From the NCBI RefSeq assembly GCF_000276805.1, contig NZ_AKXQ01000026.1, positions 1-64,000 of the forward strand: 64,000 nt of DNA. The letters run 5' to 3'. Made by a program: the position numbers and the translations under genes. Shown in pieces: positions 1 through 9,202 of the stretch; the stretch's first letter is position 1, and every line of letters starts with the position of its first letter. A model generated the notes under the pieces. It was not told where the DNA came from and searched no databases. It was given only the letters and a program-made list of their open reading frames with translations. The DNA is from Moritella dasanensis ArB 0140. Its GTDB lineage: Bacteria > Pseudomonadota > Gammaproteobacteria > Enterobacterales > Moritellaceae.

Positions 1-236
1 GACTGCTCCATCCCGCGACAATTCTATAATCAAAAGTAATTAACTAAACGACTTACGTTGTTTCCGTTAACCCCTCTCAATGGCGGCTATAATACTTTTT
101 TCAGAAAACTCTGCAAGTAAAATCTGCTCAGAATCACAATTCAGTGATAAAACCCTGAATTACGTTCAGTTTAACACCAACTAGATGGCAAAAAGTACAA
201 GCTAAACGATAATTAAAACTTATCAACTCCGACACA
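1..236. other. Non-coding stretch downstream of cpoB
   Basis: No convincing coding sequence or RNA gene is visible. On the plus strand TATAAT occurs at 88-93, with only a poor -35 candidate (GTTAAC, 66-71). If it is a promoter it would fire toward the convergent end of cpoB, so it could equally be a chance match in AT-rich DNA. There is no clear hairpin with a T-run to end the tol-pal operon here. Confidence 0.4.
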
Positions 237-1022
237 TTATTTTAGTGCTGCCAGTTCTTGCTTCGCAAGCTTAGCGACCGTGTCATTTGGATAATCTTTT
301 ATCACTAATTTGAAGTAACGTTTCGCTTCACTATTCGAACCTGCTAGTTTTGCAAGTTGACCCAGCTTCTGTAATGAATCTGCGCGTTTATTTGATTCTG
401 GATACTGAGCAACAATCTTCTCGAATTCAACTTTGGCTTCTTCATTCTTGTTATCTTTACGTAATAGCAGGCCTAACCAATAATGCGCATTCGCTGCTAG
501 CTCAGACTCTGGATACGTTGAGATAAAACTTTGTAGTGCAGGAATCGCTTCATCATATTTACGCTCATTTTTGATTAACTTTATAGCGTAATTATAAGAA
601 TCTTTACCGGTTAAATTTACTGGCTGGTTTGCGGTATTTAGAATGCTTTTATCTGTGACCACTGGCGAGACTGGTTTCGCGACCAGCGTAGTACGTATAC
701 GCTCAATATCATTAAGGATATCGCGTTGACGTTGGGTTACTTTAGTTTGTTCTAGATTACTTTCTTCAATCGATCCCTGCAAATTCATTAATTCAATCGA
801 TAATTGATCAAGTCTTTGCTGAGTTTCTAATTGCGCTCTTGTTCGAGCTTGGAGGATATTCTCTATGCGTGTAAGGCGTTGCTCAATCGAACGCGTTGGC
901 TTGTTTGTTATCACCTGTTTGGCACTTGCTGTTGCATCAAGTACCGTCGCGGGTGCAGCCTGGCCTAAGCCACTATAAAGAACGGCCATAATCATGGCCG
1001 TTTTAGTATTAATTCTAATCAA
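237..1022 (-). CDS. cpoB: Cell division coordinator CpoB (YbgF), periplasmic TPR protein
   Basis: This is the last gene of the tol-pal operon. CpoB is a periplasmic protein that binds TolA and coordinates peptidoglycan synthesis by PBP1B with outer membrane constriction at division. The 261-residue product starts with a signal peptide (hydrophobic stretch about residues 8-22, Ala-rich cleavage region). Residues about 45-115 are a heptad-like coiled coil (the trimerisation part in E. coli). Three TPR units follow from about residue 140, with the usual YxxAxxLI and YPxS patterns. It begins 12 bases after pal. Length and order match the family. Identification is firm; the division role comes from E. 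coli work. Confidence 0.93.
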   Translation of the reverse strand: MIRINTKTAMIMAVLYSGLGQAAPATVLDATASAKQVITNKPTRSIEQRLTRIENILQARTRAQLETQQRLDQLSIELMNLQGSIEESNLEQTKVTQRQRDILNDIERIRTTLVAKPVSPVVTDKSILNTANQPVNLTGKDSYNYAIKLIKNERKYDEAIPALQSFISTYPESELAANAHYWLGLLLRKDNKNEEAKVEFEKIVAQYPESNKRADSLQKLGQLAKLAGSNSEAKRYFKLVIKDYPNDTVAKLAKQELAALK

Positions 1023-1034
1023 GGTGACTAATCC

Positions 1035-1616
1035 TTAGTAAACTAGCACTGCACGTCGATTTTGAGAGAATGCAGCAGCAGTATGAGAAGTATTTACGGG
1101 TTTCTCTTCACCATAACTAACTGTTGAGATTTGGCTTGAAGAAACACCTAGGTTGTTTAGGTATTTAACCACAGCATCAGCACGACGATCGCCTAGTGCA
1201 ATGTTATAACCTGGTGTACCACGTTCATCAGCATGACCTTCAATTAATACTTTAACTGCAGGGTTATCAATTAAGAAATTAGCGTGATCTTGTAATAGTT
1301 CGCCGTATTCAGCTGTAACAGCTTGTTGATCAAAACCAAAGTAAACAACGTGACGTTTACGTAATTCGTCAATCACTTGTTTTTTAACTTCTTCAGTTGT
1401 TAGATTTTCAACAGCATCAATACTTACATCAGTGTCGCTACCAACAACAACATTTGAACCAGATTCAGCATCTGCGTTAGCTGCATCATTAGTTGCTTGT
1501 TGTGTTGCACTTTCTACTGCATCGTTTGTCGTTGTATCAGTTGTTGAGCTACATGCAGCCAATGTCAGCATTGGTAACGCGATCACTAAACTTTTTAAGA
1601 TTTTATTTAGTTGCAT
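1035..1616 (-). CDS. pal: Peptidoglycan-associated lipoprotein Pal
   Basis: Pal anchors the outer membrane to peptidoglycan and is the outer membrane partner of TolB. The 193-residue product has a lipoprotein signal peptide with lipobox LAAC (lipidated Cys22), then an acidic Thr/Ala/Asp-rich tether (about 25-75). The OmpA_C domain occupies about 85-193 and shows the diaminopimelate-binding pattern EGHADERGTPGYN and the downstream GDRRA. The tether is longer than in E. coli Pal (173 residues). It sits between tolB and cpoB in the standard order, 19 bases after tolB. Confidence 0.96.
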   Translation of the reverse strand: MQLNKILKSLVIALPMLTLAACSSTTDTTTNDAVESATQQATNDAANADAESGSNVVVGSDTDVSIDAVENLTTEEVKKQVIDELRKRHVVYFGFDQQAVTAEYGELLQDHANFLIDNPAVKVLIEGHADERGTPGYNIALGDRRADAVVKYLNNLGVSSSQISTVSYGEEKPVNTSHTAAAFSQNRRAVLVY

Positions 1617-1635
1617 TTCATTTTCCTATCAATAA

Positions 1636-3006
1636 TTAATTCTTTTTAGATGTCAAGAAAGGTGACCAAGCTGGTGCTTTTACTTCTCCATCACTTGCTG
1701 GTAATACGGCCTTAAAACGTCCATCCATTGAGACTAGCGATAGTACCTGTTTTCCTTTAACAACCGTGCTGTAGATCACCATACTGCCGTTTGGTGCAAT
1801 GCTTGGTGACTTATCAAGACGGCCGTTAGTCAGTTTTTGCACATATCCATCTGACAAATCCTGCTTCGTTACACTATACTTACCTTTTTGCAAACTGACC
1901 ATAACTAAATTCTGGCCATCAGGACTAATTGAAGGGTTTAAGTTTGCGTTACCTTCAAAGGTAAGTCGTTTAATTTTCTTACTTTCTAAATTAATTTGAT
2001 AAATTTGCGGACGACCACCACGTTCAGACGTAAAGACGATCGACTTGCCATCAGGTGCCCACGTTGCTTCTGTATCGATACCGCGATTTTTAGTCAACCT
2101 ATCTAGCTTTTTAGTCTTCAAATCGTAAACATAAACGTCGGCTTGGCCTGATTTAGACAATATCATCGACAGCTTTGTGCCATCAGGTGAAAATACCGGT
2201 AAAATATTACTGCCTTTATACGGTTCTATCAGCTCGCGTTTTTGTGTTACCAGATCATAAATCCAGATCTCATGCTTTTTATCTTCCATACTCATGTAAG
2301 CCAACTTTTTACCTGTTGGATCCCATGACGGTGACATCACCGGCTCTGTCGAACGGAATAATACGTGCTGATTCATACCATCATAATCAGAGATTAATAA
2401 TTTAAATGGATATTTGTCGTCATAATTAATAGCAACATAAGCAATACGCGTTAGAAATGCACCGCGAGTACCCGTCAGTTCTTCAAAAATATAGTCACTC
2501 AAACGATGTGAGATATGACGCGGACGGCGCGTTGAGAAGTTACCTTTCAAATTCAGCTTAATGTGATCGTTATTTTTAACGAGTTGTTCATCAATTTTTT
2601 GCGGTGTTTGGTTTTTAAAACCAGACAATACATTAACTAGCTGAAAATGGATCTGCAAGCGACCATCAGCTAAAGGTTTGACTGTTCCGATCACAATTGC
2701 TTCAACGCCGGTTTCTTTCCATGCCGCATAATCAACCGCATTTTCTGTTGCTGGTGTTTGTGGCATTAAACTCCGTTCTAATGGTGAGAAACGACCACTG
2801 TTACGTAAATCATCAGCAATAATACTGGCAAAATCGGTCATACCCTTTGGTTTTGGCTGTGTGCCTAACCATTTGAACGGTACCACAGCAACAGGTCTAG
2901 CACTGTTTGTCCCTTCGGTAATGACAATTTCTAACGCCGCATGCGCGATTTGTATCTGCATGAAGCACAAAATGAAGAAAGATAAAAATCGTTTAGTTAT
3001 ATGCAT
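1636..3006 (-). CDS. tolB: Tol-Pal translocation protein TolB
   Basis: TolB is the periplasmic soluble component that shuttles between TolA and Pal. The 456-residue product has a signal peptide ending at AHA (about residue 23). Next comes an N-terminal alpha/beta domain that includes the TolA-box region, then a six-bladed beta-propeller with repeated WSPDG-like motifs (for example PSWDPTGKKLAYMS, FSPDGTKL, WAPDGKSIVF, ISPDGQNL, IAPNGSMV). Only one base separates it from the tolA stop, so the two are translationally close. The propeller and context leave no real alternative. Confidence 0.97.
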   Translation of the reverse strand: MHITKRFLSFFILCFMQIQIAHAALEIVITEGTNSARPVAVVPFKWLGTQPKPKGMTDFASIIADDLRNSGRFSPLERSLMPQTPATENAVDYAAWKETGVEAIVIGTVKPLADGRLQIHFQLVNVLSGFKNQTPQKIDEQLVKNNDHIKLNLKGNFSTRRPRHISHRLSDYIFEELTGTRGAFLTRIAYVAINYDDKYPFKLLISDYDGMNQHVLFRSTEPVMSPSWDPTGKKLAYMSMEDKKHEIWIYDLVTQKRELIEPYKGSNILPVFSPDGTKLSMILSKSGQADVYVYDLKTKKLDRLTKNRGIDTEATWAPDGKSIVFTSERGGRPQIYQINLESKKIKRLTFEGNANLNPSISPDGQNLVMVSLQKGKYSVTKQDLSDGYVQKLTNGRLDKSPSIAPNGSMVIYSTVVKGKQVLSLVSMDGRFKAVLPASDGEVKAPAWSPFLTSKKN

Positions 3007-3007
3007 A

Positions 3008-4105
3008 TTAAATCTCTGGTCTAAAAATTAAATTAATATTTTTAAGCTTGTTAGCCACTTCAGGATCAGCTGATATAGGTAAAGACCCAGCCTTATTCAC
3101 GGCGTTCACACCCGCGCGACAAACAATTCTATCGCCTTTACCACTGGTTACACTTAATACCAAGCCTGAATCGGCCAAACGAATATTAAGTGCACATGAC
3201 TTACCTTTCATGGCATCACTGGTTAACATATTGCGTTGAATCGAACTTTGAATTCGTATCGTATATTTATCAACTTCACTGAGTACTTCTTGCTGACGTA
3301 CTGCGTCAAGCTGTTGGATCTCACTATCAAGCTCGGATGCAAATTCCGCTTCAATCTGTTCTTGCATCAAGCGTTCTTGCTTGTCGCGTTCAATTTTAGC
3401 TAAACGCTGGCGCTCTTTTTCGGCCGCTTTACGTTTTTGATCAGCAACACGCTGTTTTTCAGCTTCTTGGCGTTTACGTTCTTGCTCGGCTTTCTGTTTT
3501 GCGTCTTCTGCTTTTTTACGTTTATTTTCGGCAGCAACAGCGGCTTGACGTTTTTGTTCTTTTTCCTGTGCTGCGAGACGTTTACTCTCAGCGGCGACAG
3601 CCGCAGCTTCAGATTTCTTACGTTGCTCTTCCGCTTTTTTGGTTTTCGCTTCGGCATTTTTACGTTCTTCGACTTTCTTCAAGCGTTGCTGCTCCGCTTT
3701 AACCGCGGCCGCTTCAGCATTTTTACGTTCAACTTCTTTCTCAGCGCGTTTAGATTCCGCTCGTTTTGCTGCTTGTTCTGCTTTTTTCTGTTTATCGTTG
3801 GCTTTTACGATGGCCGCTTCTTTCTGCTGACGCTCTTTATTAAGCTTGTTGATACGATCTTCAGCCGCCTGTATACGTTGCTGCTCTTTTCTGCGTTTGT
3901 CTTGTTCTGTCCGTTTGATGCGTTCAGCATGCTGCTTTACAGCCTGCTCATTCACAACGACAGCTTGAATCGCCTGCACTTTTGGTTTTGGCAGCGGTTT
4001 CAATGGTGTGGATGTTGCACTCAAACCAAGTAATACAAGTAGTACAACATGTAATCCGACCGAAACAATAACAGCAACGGAGTACTTAGACTGATTATCC
4101 TTCAT
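3008..4105 (-). CDS. tolA: Cell envelope integrity protein TolA
   Basis: TolA carries proton-motive-force energy from TolQR across the periplasm to TolB-Pal. The 365-residue product shows the three-part layout of the family. A single N-terminal membrane helix spans about 9-29. A very long Lys/Ala/Glu/Arg-rich helical stalk spans about 45-255. A compact C-terminal domain (about 270-365) holds two cysteines (in GKSCALNI and RIVCRAG) that fit the disulfide of TolA domain III. The repetitive Lys/Ala/Glu codons make a long open frame on the opposite strand, which is not a gene. It lies between tolR and tolB. Confidence 0.95.
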   Translation of the reverse strand: MKDNQSKYSVAVIVSVGLHVVLLVLLGLSATSTPLKPLPKPKVQAIQAVVVNEQAVKQHAERIKRTEQDKRRKEQQRIQAAEDRINKLNKERQQKEAAIVKANDKQKKAEQAAKRAESKRAEKEVERKNAEAAAVKAEQQRLKKVEERKNAEAKTKKAEEQRKKSEAAAVAAESKRLAAQEKEQKRQAAVAAENKRKKAEDAKQKAEQERKRQEAEKQRVADQKRKAAEKERQRLAKIERDKQERLMQEQIEAEFASELDSEIQQLDAVRQQEVLSEVDKYTIRIQSSIQRNMLTSDAMKGKSCALNIRLADSGLVLSVTSGKGDRIVCRAGVNAVNKAGSLPISADPEVANKLKNINLIFRPEI

Positions 4106-4134
4106 CTTTATTTATACCCTACTCTTGCTCTATT

Positions 4135-4563
4135 CTACTGCTCAACGGGGTCTGTCATTAGACCCACAGAAGGTGCGCCAGCCTGCTGTAGAACGACCAT
4201 TAAACGGATCACCTGCTCATAAGCTACTGAACCATCACCTTTTACTACAACAGGTGTATCAGGCTGTAATTTCAAGTGAGCAGCAACCAACACGGCTAAA
4301 TCATCTGGCGACATCGGTGATTTGTCACCATCGCCAACATCGAGATAATACAAACCATCTTTATCAACAGAAGCAACTATTGGTGGTTTACTGTCTTCTG
4401 ATAATGCTTCGGATTGTGCTTGTGGCAGATCAACAAGTACACCTTGAGTGACTAACGGTGCCGTCACCATAAAGATGATCAGTAATACCAACATCACATC
4501 GATATAAGGCACTACATTAATCTCTGCAACAGGTCGTCTGCGCTTGCGTTGATAAGGCTGCAT
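4135..4563 (-). CDS. tolR: TolR, Tol-Pal proton channel subunit
   Basis: TolR belongs to the ExbD/TolR family and forms the ion-conducting stator with TolQ. The 142-residue product has a basic N-terminus (QRKRRRP) and one membrane helix (about 17-38) that carries the conserved channel aspartate (Asp22, motif NVVPYIDVMLVLLIIF). A periplasmic domain follows, ending in DGSVAYEQVIRLMVVLQQAG. It starts 3 bases after tolQ and ends 29 bases before tolA. Size and motifs are typical. Confidence 0.95.
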   Translation of the reverse strand: MQPYQRKRRRPVAEINVVPYIDVMLVLLIIFMVTAPLVTQGVLVDLPQAQSEALSEDSKPPIVASVDKDGLYYLDVGDGDKSPMSPDDLAVLVAAHLKLQPDTPVVVKGDGSVAYEQVIRLMVVLQQAGAPSVGLMTDPVEQ

Positions 4564-4566
4564 CGC

Positions 4567-5259
4567 TTAGTCCTGTGTTTGTTTCGCCAAGCTTTGGCGA
4601 TGTAAAATACTTGAGAACTCTTCCATAAAATTGGCGTAATTATTCTCAACTCTCATAACTTGATTAGAAAATCGGTTATAAGCAACAACAGCTGGAATAG
4701 CAGCAAAAAGGCCCATCGCAGTTGCAATAAGTGCTTCTGCAATACCAGGTGCCACCATCGCTAATGTAGCTTGCTGTACAGCGCCCAAGGCAATGAATGA
4801 GCTCATGATGCCCCATACTGTACCAAACAGACCGATATAAGGACTGATTGAACCAATTGTTGCTAGGCTATTCAAATTAACTTCAAGGTCATCAACTTCA
4901 CGTGATAAAGCCACGCGCATCGCACGATAGCTGCCATCCATAACCGCATCGGTATTTTCTTGATTGGTATTATGAATACGCACATATTCTTTAAAACCAG
5001 CATGGAAAATTAGCTCCATACCTTTAATATTATTCTTTCGCGCATCGCTTTCTTTATATAATTTTGATAAATCGATACCAGACCAAAATCTATCTTCGAA
5101 TCGTTTTGATGCTTCGTTTGCTTGCGTCAATGCTTTAGAACGATGGAAGATCATCGCCCATGATGCAACTGACATTGAAAGCAGTATTAACATTACTGTT
5201 TTTACCAGTAAACTTGCTTCCCAAAAAAGACCAAAAAATGAAATATCAGCAGCTTCCAC
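4567..5259 (-). CDS. tolQ: TolQ, Tol-Pal proton channel subunit
   Basis: TolQ is the polytopic MotA/TolQ/ExbB-family subunit that pairs with TolR to use the proton gradient. The 230-residue product has three membrane helices: about 14-36, and two near 135-160 and 168-192. The conserved segment [20 protein letters not shown] precedes the last pair. Its start codon lies inside the ybgC coding sequence (14-base overlap), an arrangement that often means coupled translation. Length matches E. coli TolQ. Confidence 0.96.
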   Translation of the reverse strand: MEAADISFFGLFWEASLLVKTVMLILLSMSVASWAMIFHRSKALTQANEASKRFEDRFWSGIDLSKLYKESDARKNNIKGMELIFHAGFKEYVRIHNTNQENTDAVMDGSYRAMRVALSREVDDLEVNLNSLATIGSISPYIGLFGTVWGIMSSFIALGAVQQATLAMVAPGIAEALIATAMGLFAAIPAVVAYNRFSNQVMRVENNYANFMEEFSSILHRQSLAKQTQD

Positions 5260-5680
5260 TGGTTAGTTTCCTTATAATTTCTGTAGGCATCGCACAAGGT
5301 TTCTTATGAGACAATTGAATGCATGCCACTTTAACTGTTAATTCTGACAATAACTTACCATTTTCATGATAAATACTCTGAGAGAAGACCATTGATGCGC
5401 GTTTTAGTTCCTTGATATATGACTTTATAATTAATAAATCATCAAGGAACGCGGGATAGCGGTAATCTATGTCTATTTTTCGCACCACAAATGCAAGGTC
5501 TTGTTGTATTAACAGCGCTTGTGAAAAGCATTTATCACGTAACATTTCCGTTCTTGCGCGCTCGGCATAGTTCAAATAATTACTGTGATAAACCACGCCA
5601 CCAGCATCGGTATCCTCAAAGTAAACCCGAGCCTTAAACTCGCTAAGAGCCATTTCGCTTTTTACTATTTCGTTCTGCAT
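5246..5680 (-). CDS. ybgC: Acyl-CoA thioesterase YbgC, tol-pal associated
   Basis: This is a hotdog-fold 4HBT thioesterase of the YbgC/FadM class, 144 residues. The active-site region [17 protein letters not shown] holds the conserved Asp (about residue 25). In E. coli and Haemophilus, YbgC hydrolyses short or long acyl-CoA and associates with acyl carrier protein; its place in the Tol system is not settled. It is the first gene of the ybgC-tolQRAB-pal-cpoB operon and overlaps tolQ. A promoter with an inverted repeat lies just upstream (5717-5773). Confidence 0.94.
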   Translation of the reverse strand: MQNEIVKSEMALSEFKARVYFEDTDAGGVVYHSNYLNYAERARTEMLRDKCFSQALLIQQDLAFVVRKIDIDYRYPAFLDDLLIIKSYIKELKRASMVFSQSIYHENGKLLSELTVKVACIQLSHKKPCAMPTEIIRKLTSGSC

Positions 5681-5716
5681 TATTTAAAGCCTGCATCTCT
5701 ATCGTCATAACTCGAA

Positions 5717-5753
5717 CTTATAACGCGCCAATTGAAACATTTCGCGTTATAAG
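5717..5753. repeat. 11-bp inverted repeat over the tol operon promoter
   Basis: CTTATAACGCG (5717-5727) and CGCGTTATAAG (5743-5753) are perfect inverted copies separated by 15 bases. One arm contains the predicted -10 box. It could be an operator or an mRNA hairpin. There is no T-run after it on the minus strand, so it does not look like an intrinsic terminator for ruvB. Confidence 0.6.
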
Positions 5754-5773
5754 ATGATTAATATACCTGACAA
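5746..5773 (-). promoter_or_regulatory. Predicted sigma-70 promoter of the ybgC-tol-pal operon
   Basis: On the minus strand a -35 box TTGTCA (5773-5768) and a -10 box TATAAC (5751-5746) are 16 bases apart, about 65 bases upstream of the ybgC start. The -10 box lies inside one arm of an 11-bp inverted repeat. It is found by eye only. Confidence 0.55.
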
Positions 5774-5833
5774 AAATTAGATATGAAATTGATTTAATAT
5801 GAAGATTATGTTTCTGCTACTATCTTTCTGCCA

Positions 5834-6841
5834 TTATTTTTCCGGATAGTCGAAACCTAAATGCAGATAAGCACGCTGTGTCGCTATCCGACCACGAGGC
5901 GTTCGCTGTAAGAACCCTTGCTGAATAAGGTAAGGTTCGAGTACGTCTTCAATGGTTTCACGCTCTTCACCTATCGCGGCGGCAACATTATCTAATCCAA
6001 CAGGACCACCAGAAAAAGTATCTACAATGGCAATCAGTAACTTGCGATCCATGTAATCAAATCCACATGTATCAACGTCCAACATACTTAACGCGGCTGA
6101 CGAGATCTCGGCGTCAATGTCACCATCATGTTTGACTTCAGCATAATCCCGCACACGACGCAATAAACGGTTGGCAATACGGGGTGTACCACGTGAACGT
6201 CTTGCTATTTCTAACGCGCCAGCACTGTCCATATTCAACTCTAAACACTTTGCCGAACGTAATACGATATCTTGTAAATCTTCAACTTTATAAAATTCAA
6301 GACGCTGGACAATACCAAAACGGTCACGTAAGGGTGATGTTAATGACCCTGCTCGTGTCGTCGCGCCGATAAGCGTGAACGGCGGTAAATCAAGCTTGAT
6401 AGAACGGGCTGAAGGTCCTTCACCAATCATAAGATCTAATTGATAATCTTCCATTGCCGGATATAGAATTTCTTCAATTGACGGGTTTAAGCGATGAATT
6501 TCATCAATAAACAATACGTCATGCGGCTCTAAGTTTGTCAGTAACGCAGCAAGATCGCCTGCTTTTTCGAGCACCGGTCCAGAGGTGGTTTTAATACTCA
6601 CCCCCATTTCGTTAGCGACAATATTTGCTAACGTGGTTTTACCTAATCCGGGTGGTCCAAAAATTAATAAATGATCCAGAGCATCATTACGACGCTTACT
6701 GGCTTCAATAAAAATTTCCATTTGACCACGTACGTGATCCTGACCTTGGTAATCTGACAACATTTTCGGTCGAATGGCACGGTCTACCACTTCTTCTTCA
6801 CGGACGGTACCGCTAGAAATTAATCGATCAGCTTCAATCAC
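5834..6841 (-). CDS. ruvB: Holliday junction branch migration helicase RuvB
   Basis: RuvB is the hexameric AAA+ motor that drives branch migration with RuvA. The 335-residue product shows Walker [10 protein letters not shown] (about 64-72), Walker [11 protein letters not shown], sensor 1 IGATTR and the arginine-finger region LRDRFG. A C-terminal winged-helix domain ends in [19 protein letters not shown]. It follows ruvA by 17 bases in the same direction. Length is standard. Confidence 0.98.
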   Translation of the reverse strand: MIEADRLISSGTVREEEVVDRAIRPKMLSDYQGQDHVRGQMEIFIEASKRRNDALDHLLIFGPPGLGKTTLANIVANEMGVSIKTTSGPVLEKAGDLAALLTNLEPHDVLFIDEIHRLNPSIEEILYPAMEDYQLDLMIGEGPSARSIKLDLPPFTLIGATTRAGSLTSPLRDRFGIVQRLEFYKVEDLQDIVLRSAKCLELNMDSAGALEIARRSRGTPRIANRLLRRVRDYAEVKHDGDIDAEISSAALSMLDVDTCGFDYMDRKLLIAIVDTFSGGPVGLDNVAAAIGEERETIEDVLEPYLIQQGFLQRTPRGRIATQRAYLHLGFDYPEK

Positions 6842-6858
6842 TAAAGTAACTTCCTAAA

Positions 6859-7479
6859 TTAATTCTGTAAGGTGGCACGTAATGACAGACGAATGATATC
6901 TTCACAACTCATACTTGGCTGTGCAACTTTTTTGATCATCTTCTCGACTTGTGCAGGTTTATACCCTAAACCAACCAAGGCCGCTTCCGCTTCTTCAATC
7001 GCATTTGATGCCGTATTACCATAACCTTGTAATTGGGCTTTATCTGCTTCAGGGGTAAACAAATCTTGCGTCACCCAGTTTTTAAGGCGATCGCGCATTT
7101 CAACTAATAAACGCTCGGCGGTCTTTTTACCCACGCCTGGTAATTTAATTAAGCTGTTAATATCATCATGTTCAACACAGTGTGCAAATTGGTTAGCGGT
7201 CATACCCGACAAGATAGCCAACGCCAGTTTAGGACCCACACCGTTCACTTTAATCAATTCACGGAACATTAAACGTTCCATCTTGTTATTGAAGCCGTAA
7301 AGTAATTGGGCATCTTCTCGAACGACAAAATGCGTGTAAACGATCACTTCGTTATCAACATCACCAAGCTCATAAAAACAGCTCATTGGCAGTTGAACTT
7401 CATAACCAACACCATTTACTTCAAGTAAAATTTCGGGTGGTTGTTTTTCTAATAAAGTGCCACGTAAACGTCCAATCAC
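6859..7479 (-). CDS. ruvA: Holliday junction branch migration complex subunit RuvA
   Basis: RuvA is the tetrameric Holliday-junction binding subunit. The 206-residue product has an N-terminal OB fold (1-62, starting MIGRLRGTL). Two helix-hairpin-helix motifs follow ([13 protein letters not shown] and [13 protein letters not shown]), then a C-terminal RuvB-binding three-helix domain (about 155-206, [17 protein letters not shown]). It lies 161 bases downstream of ruvC, a wider gap than usual, and the gap contains a small direct repeat. It is probably co-transcribed with ruvB. Confidence 0.98.
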   Translation of the reverse strand: MIGRLRGTLLEKQPPEILLEVNGVGYEVQLPMSCFYELGDVDNEVIVYTHFVVREDAQLLYGFNNKMERLMFRELIKVNGVGPKLALAILSGMTANQFAHCVEHDDINSLIKLPGVGKKTAERLLVEMRDRLKNWVTQDLFTPEADKAQLQGYGNTASNAIEEAEAALVGLGYKPAQVEKMIKKVAQPSMSCEDIIRLSLRATLQN

Positions 7480-7598
7480 AATTATTTTCCAACATGTTTA
7501 AATACGAATATAATGTTCAGTAGCATAATAAAATACTGGTTAAATATCCAGACTATTTTATTTTCACGTTAATATACCTGAACAATGAAGACTGCATA

Positions 7599-7634
7599 GT
7601 ACGGATAAAGGTACGGATAAGAGTACGGTTAAGC
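7599..7634. repeat. Three imperfect 12-bp tandem repeats between ruvC and ruvA
   Basis: GTACGGATAAAG, GTACGGATAAGA and GTACGGTTAAGC follow each other directly, just before the 3' end of ruvC. The copies differ at a few positions. Nothing marks them as a known regulatory element; a slipped-strand expansion is the simplest explanation. Confidence 0.6.
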
Positions 7635-7640
7635 GTGCTG

Positions 7641-8162
7641 TTAATTGAAGCGTCCACGCGCTGTGCCTTTAACTTTACCCGCCATATTAATCAAGGTGCG
7701 TAAACTCTGGGCATGACATAAGGCCACGGCGAGTCCATCGGCAGCATCCGCTTGCGGCGTGCCAGGCAGTTTAAGTAAATTCACCACCATTTGTTGGACT
7801 TGTTCTTTATCTGCGCCACCGTTACCGACCACAGCTTGCTTGATCTGACGTGCGGTATATTCACCGACGTCCAGGTCGTTCGATACTGCTGCAACAATAG
7901 CAGCACCACGAGCTTGACCCAATTTCAATGCTGACGCCGCATTTTTCCCCATGAATACATCTTCAATGGCAAATTTATCCGGCTGGAATTGAATAATGAT
8001 TTCGCTCACACCGGCATGAATTTGTTTTAAGCGTTCCGGTAAGTTATCACCTGATGTACGGATGCAGCCACTGCCCAAATATTGGAACTTTCCGTGTATG
8101 TGTTGGATCACGCCATAGCCGGTAATACGCGAACCGGGATCGATGCCAAGAATAATGCTCAT
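7641..8162 (-). CDS. ruvC: Crossover junction endodeoxyribonuclease RuvC
   Basis: RuvC is the Holliday junction resolvase that acts with RuvAB. The 173-residue product has the RNase H-like fold acidic residues: Asp7 in [12 protein letters not shown], Glu in FAIEDVFMG, and the C-terminal aspartates in [14 protein letters not shown]. It is the first gene of the ruvCAB group here. The yebC gene that often precedes ruvC is absent; a glutaredoxin gene is divergent instead. Length is typical. Confidence 0.97.
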   Translation of the reverse strand: MSIILGIDPGSRITGYGVIQHIHGKFQYLGSGCIRTSGDNLPERLKQIHAGVSEIIIQFQPDKFAIEDVFMGKNAASALKLGQARGAAIVAAVSNDLDVGEYTARQIKQAVVGNGGADKEQVQQMVVNLLKLPGTPQADAADGLAVALCHAQSLRTLINMAGKVKGTARGRFN

Positions 8163-8359
8163 AGTTAATTATCTTCAAATGTCATGTTTATAATTACAGT
8201 ATACCTGCTCCACAGCTTGAAACCTAAAGGCAGTGACACATCAATCTTGGCAACAAAATAATGGGTATAAATCAAACAGTAAAAATGGCCGAGCATTACC
8301 TACATATTTCGTCATCTTGTAAAGAAGTGTATTTCAAATCATTTCGCCATATTGATACA

Positions 8360-8387
8360 TTGTGAATCAGGGCGAGCTTGTTATAAT
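8360..8387 (+). promoter_or_regulatory. Predicted sigma-70 promoter of the glutaredoxin gene
   Basis: TTGTGA (8360-8365) and a perfect TATAAT (8382-8387) are separated by 16 bases, 32 bases before the ATG. The leader carries a GTGGGG-like Shine-Dalgarno about 8 bases before the start. Confidence 0.65.
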
Positions 8388-8419
8388 GCGGTTTTTACGA
8401 TGAACCTAGTGGGGCTAAA

Positions 8420-8647
8420 ATGAAAAGAGTCGTGTTATATACGCAGAAGAAGTGTCCAAATTGCGATTCGGCAAAGCGCTACTTAGATGAAAAAAAAATT
8501 CCTTATCGTTTATGCAGCGTAAATGATCCACGTGGCAGTAAAGAATTAGCCGCTATTGGTGGCCGTGGTGTACCAACGCTTAAGATTGGAGACCAAATTT
8601 TACGTGGTTTCTCAATTAAAACATTCGAAAATATGTATCGCGATTAA
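8420..8647 (+). CDS. Small glutaredoxin family protein
   Basis: The 75-residue product is a minimal thioredoxin-fold protein with the redox motif CPNC (Cys12-Cys15), the cis-proline segment GVPTLKIG and a C-terminal GFS that would contact glutathione or partner protein. It resembles the short NrdH/YruB-like glutaredoxins rather than classical GrxA. It probably reduces disulfides or mixed disulfides in the cytoplasm. It stands alone, divergent from ruvC, with its own promoter. The exact partner cannot be told from sequence. Confidence 0.85.
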   Translation: MKRVVLYTQKKCPNCDSAKRYLDEKKIPYRLCSVNDPRGSKELAAIGGRGVPTLKIGDQILRGFSIKTFENMYRD

Positions 8648-8743
8648 TACCGCGCACAGACCTGACTGTTACTACGTTCGTGGTTTTTACACTTACCGTT
8701 AATGGCAGTATTTAATCACAACTTATGAATATGGATATAGATC

Positions 8744-9151
8744 ATGAAGAATCGTATTGCTCAGCTCGGACTTATCATCAGTTTATTGTTTTCGACTTTG
8801 GTAAACAGCGCTGAAATAGACAGTATCGAGCTTAAAGTCACCATGAAACAGATGAGATTGGCGTATACTCAAGCAATGAAAACAACATCAGTCGATGAGT
8901 TTGCTGCCCATATTGATGAAATGAGCAAACGACTTGCTGTCGCGCAAAGCTATAACTTTTCACCCGATCGTGCAGAGATGTCAAATCAAGGTTTGGATAA
9001 AGTCGAATCTATCCTGAACAGCATTCAACAAACCGATATTACAGAAGAGAACTTGACTGTTGCCAAAAGCAAATTGGAAGATGTTGATAGCTTAAGAAAA
9101 GAATATCACAAGAAAAGTAAGCCAAGTATTTGGTCGCTTATTTTCGGTTAA
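8744..9151 (+). CDS. Cytochrome b562-like periplasmic four-helix protein
   Basis: The 135-residue product has a signal peptide (hydrophobic 8-20, cleavage near NSA). The mature part matches the cytochrome b562 (CybC) pattern: an early methionine in VTMKQMRLAYTQA and a C-terminal histidine in LRKEYHKK, at the places of the Met7/His102 heme ligands. There is no CXXCH, so any heme would be non-covalent. A Lys/Ser tail ends in a hydrophobic WSLIFG. Electron carrier function is known for the family only in outline. Heme binding here is inferred from ligand conservation. Confidence 0.75.
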   Translation: MKNRIAQLGLIISLLFSTLVNSAEIDSIELKVTMKQMRLAYTQAMKTTSVDEFAAHIDEMSKRLAVAQSYNFSPDRAEMSNQGLDKVESILNSIQQTDITEENLTVAKSKLEDVDSLRKEYHKKSKPSIWSLIFG

Positions 9152-9202
9152 CACCCCATTGTGTTGGTCATATTATCTAAATTAAATGTAGGAACTGATT
9201 AA

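Noticed and set aside
1-236. Possible tRNA gene after cpoB, as seen in some gammaproteobacteria
   Set aside because: No cloverleaf, TTCGA-type T-loop or CCA end could be found on either strand.
3437-4033. Long plus-strand open frame opposite tolA (198 codons)
   Set aside because: It is the complement of the Lys/Ala/Glu-rich TolA stalk, encodes a Phe/Leu-rich low-complexity product, and lacks a ribosome binding site.
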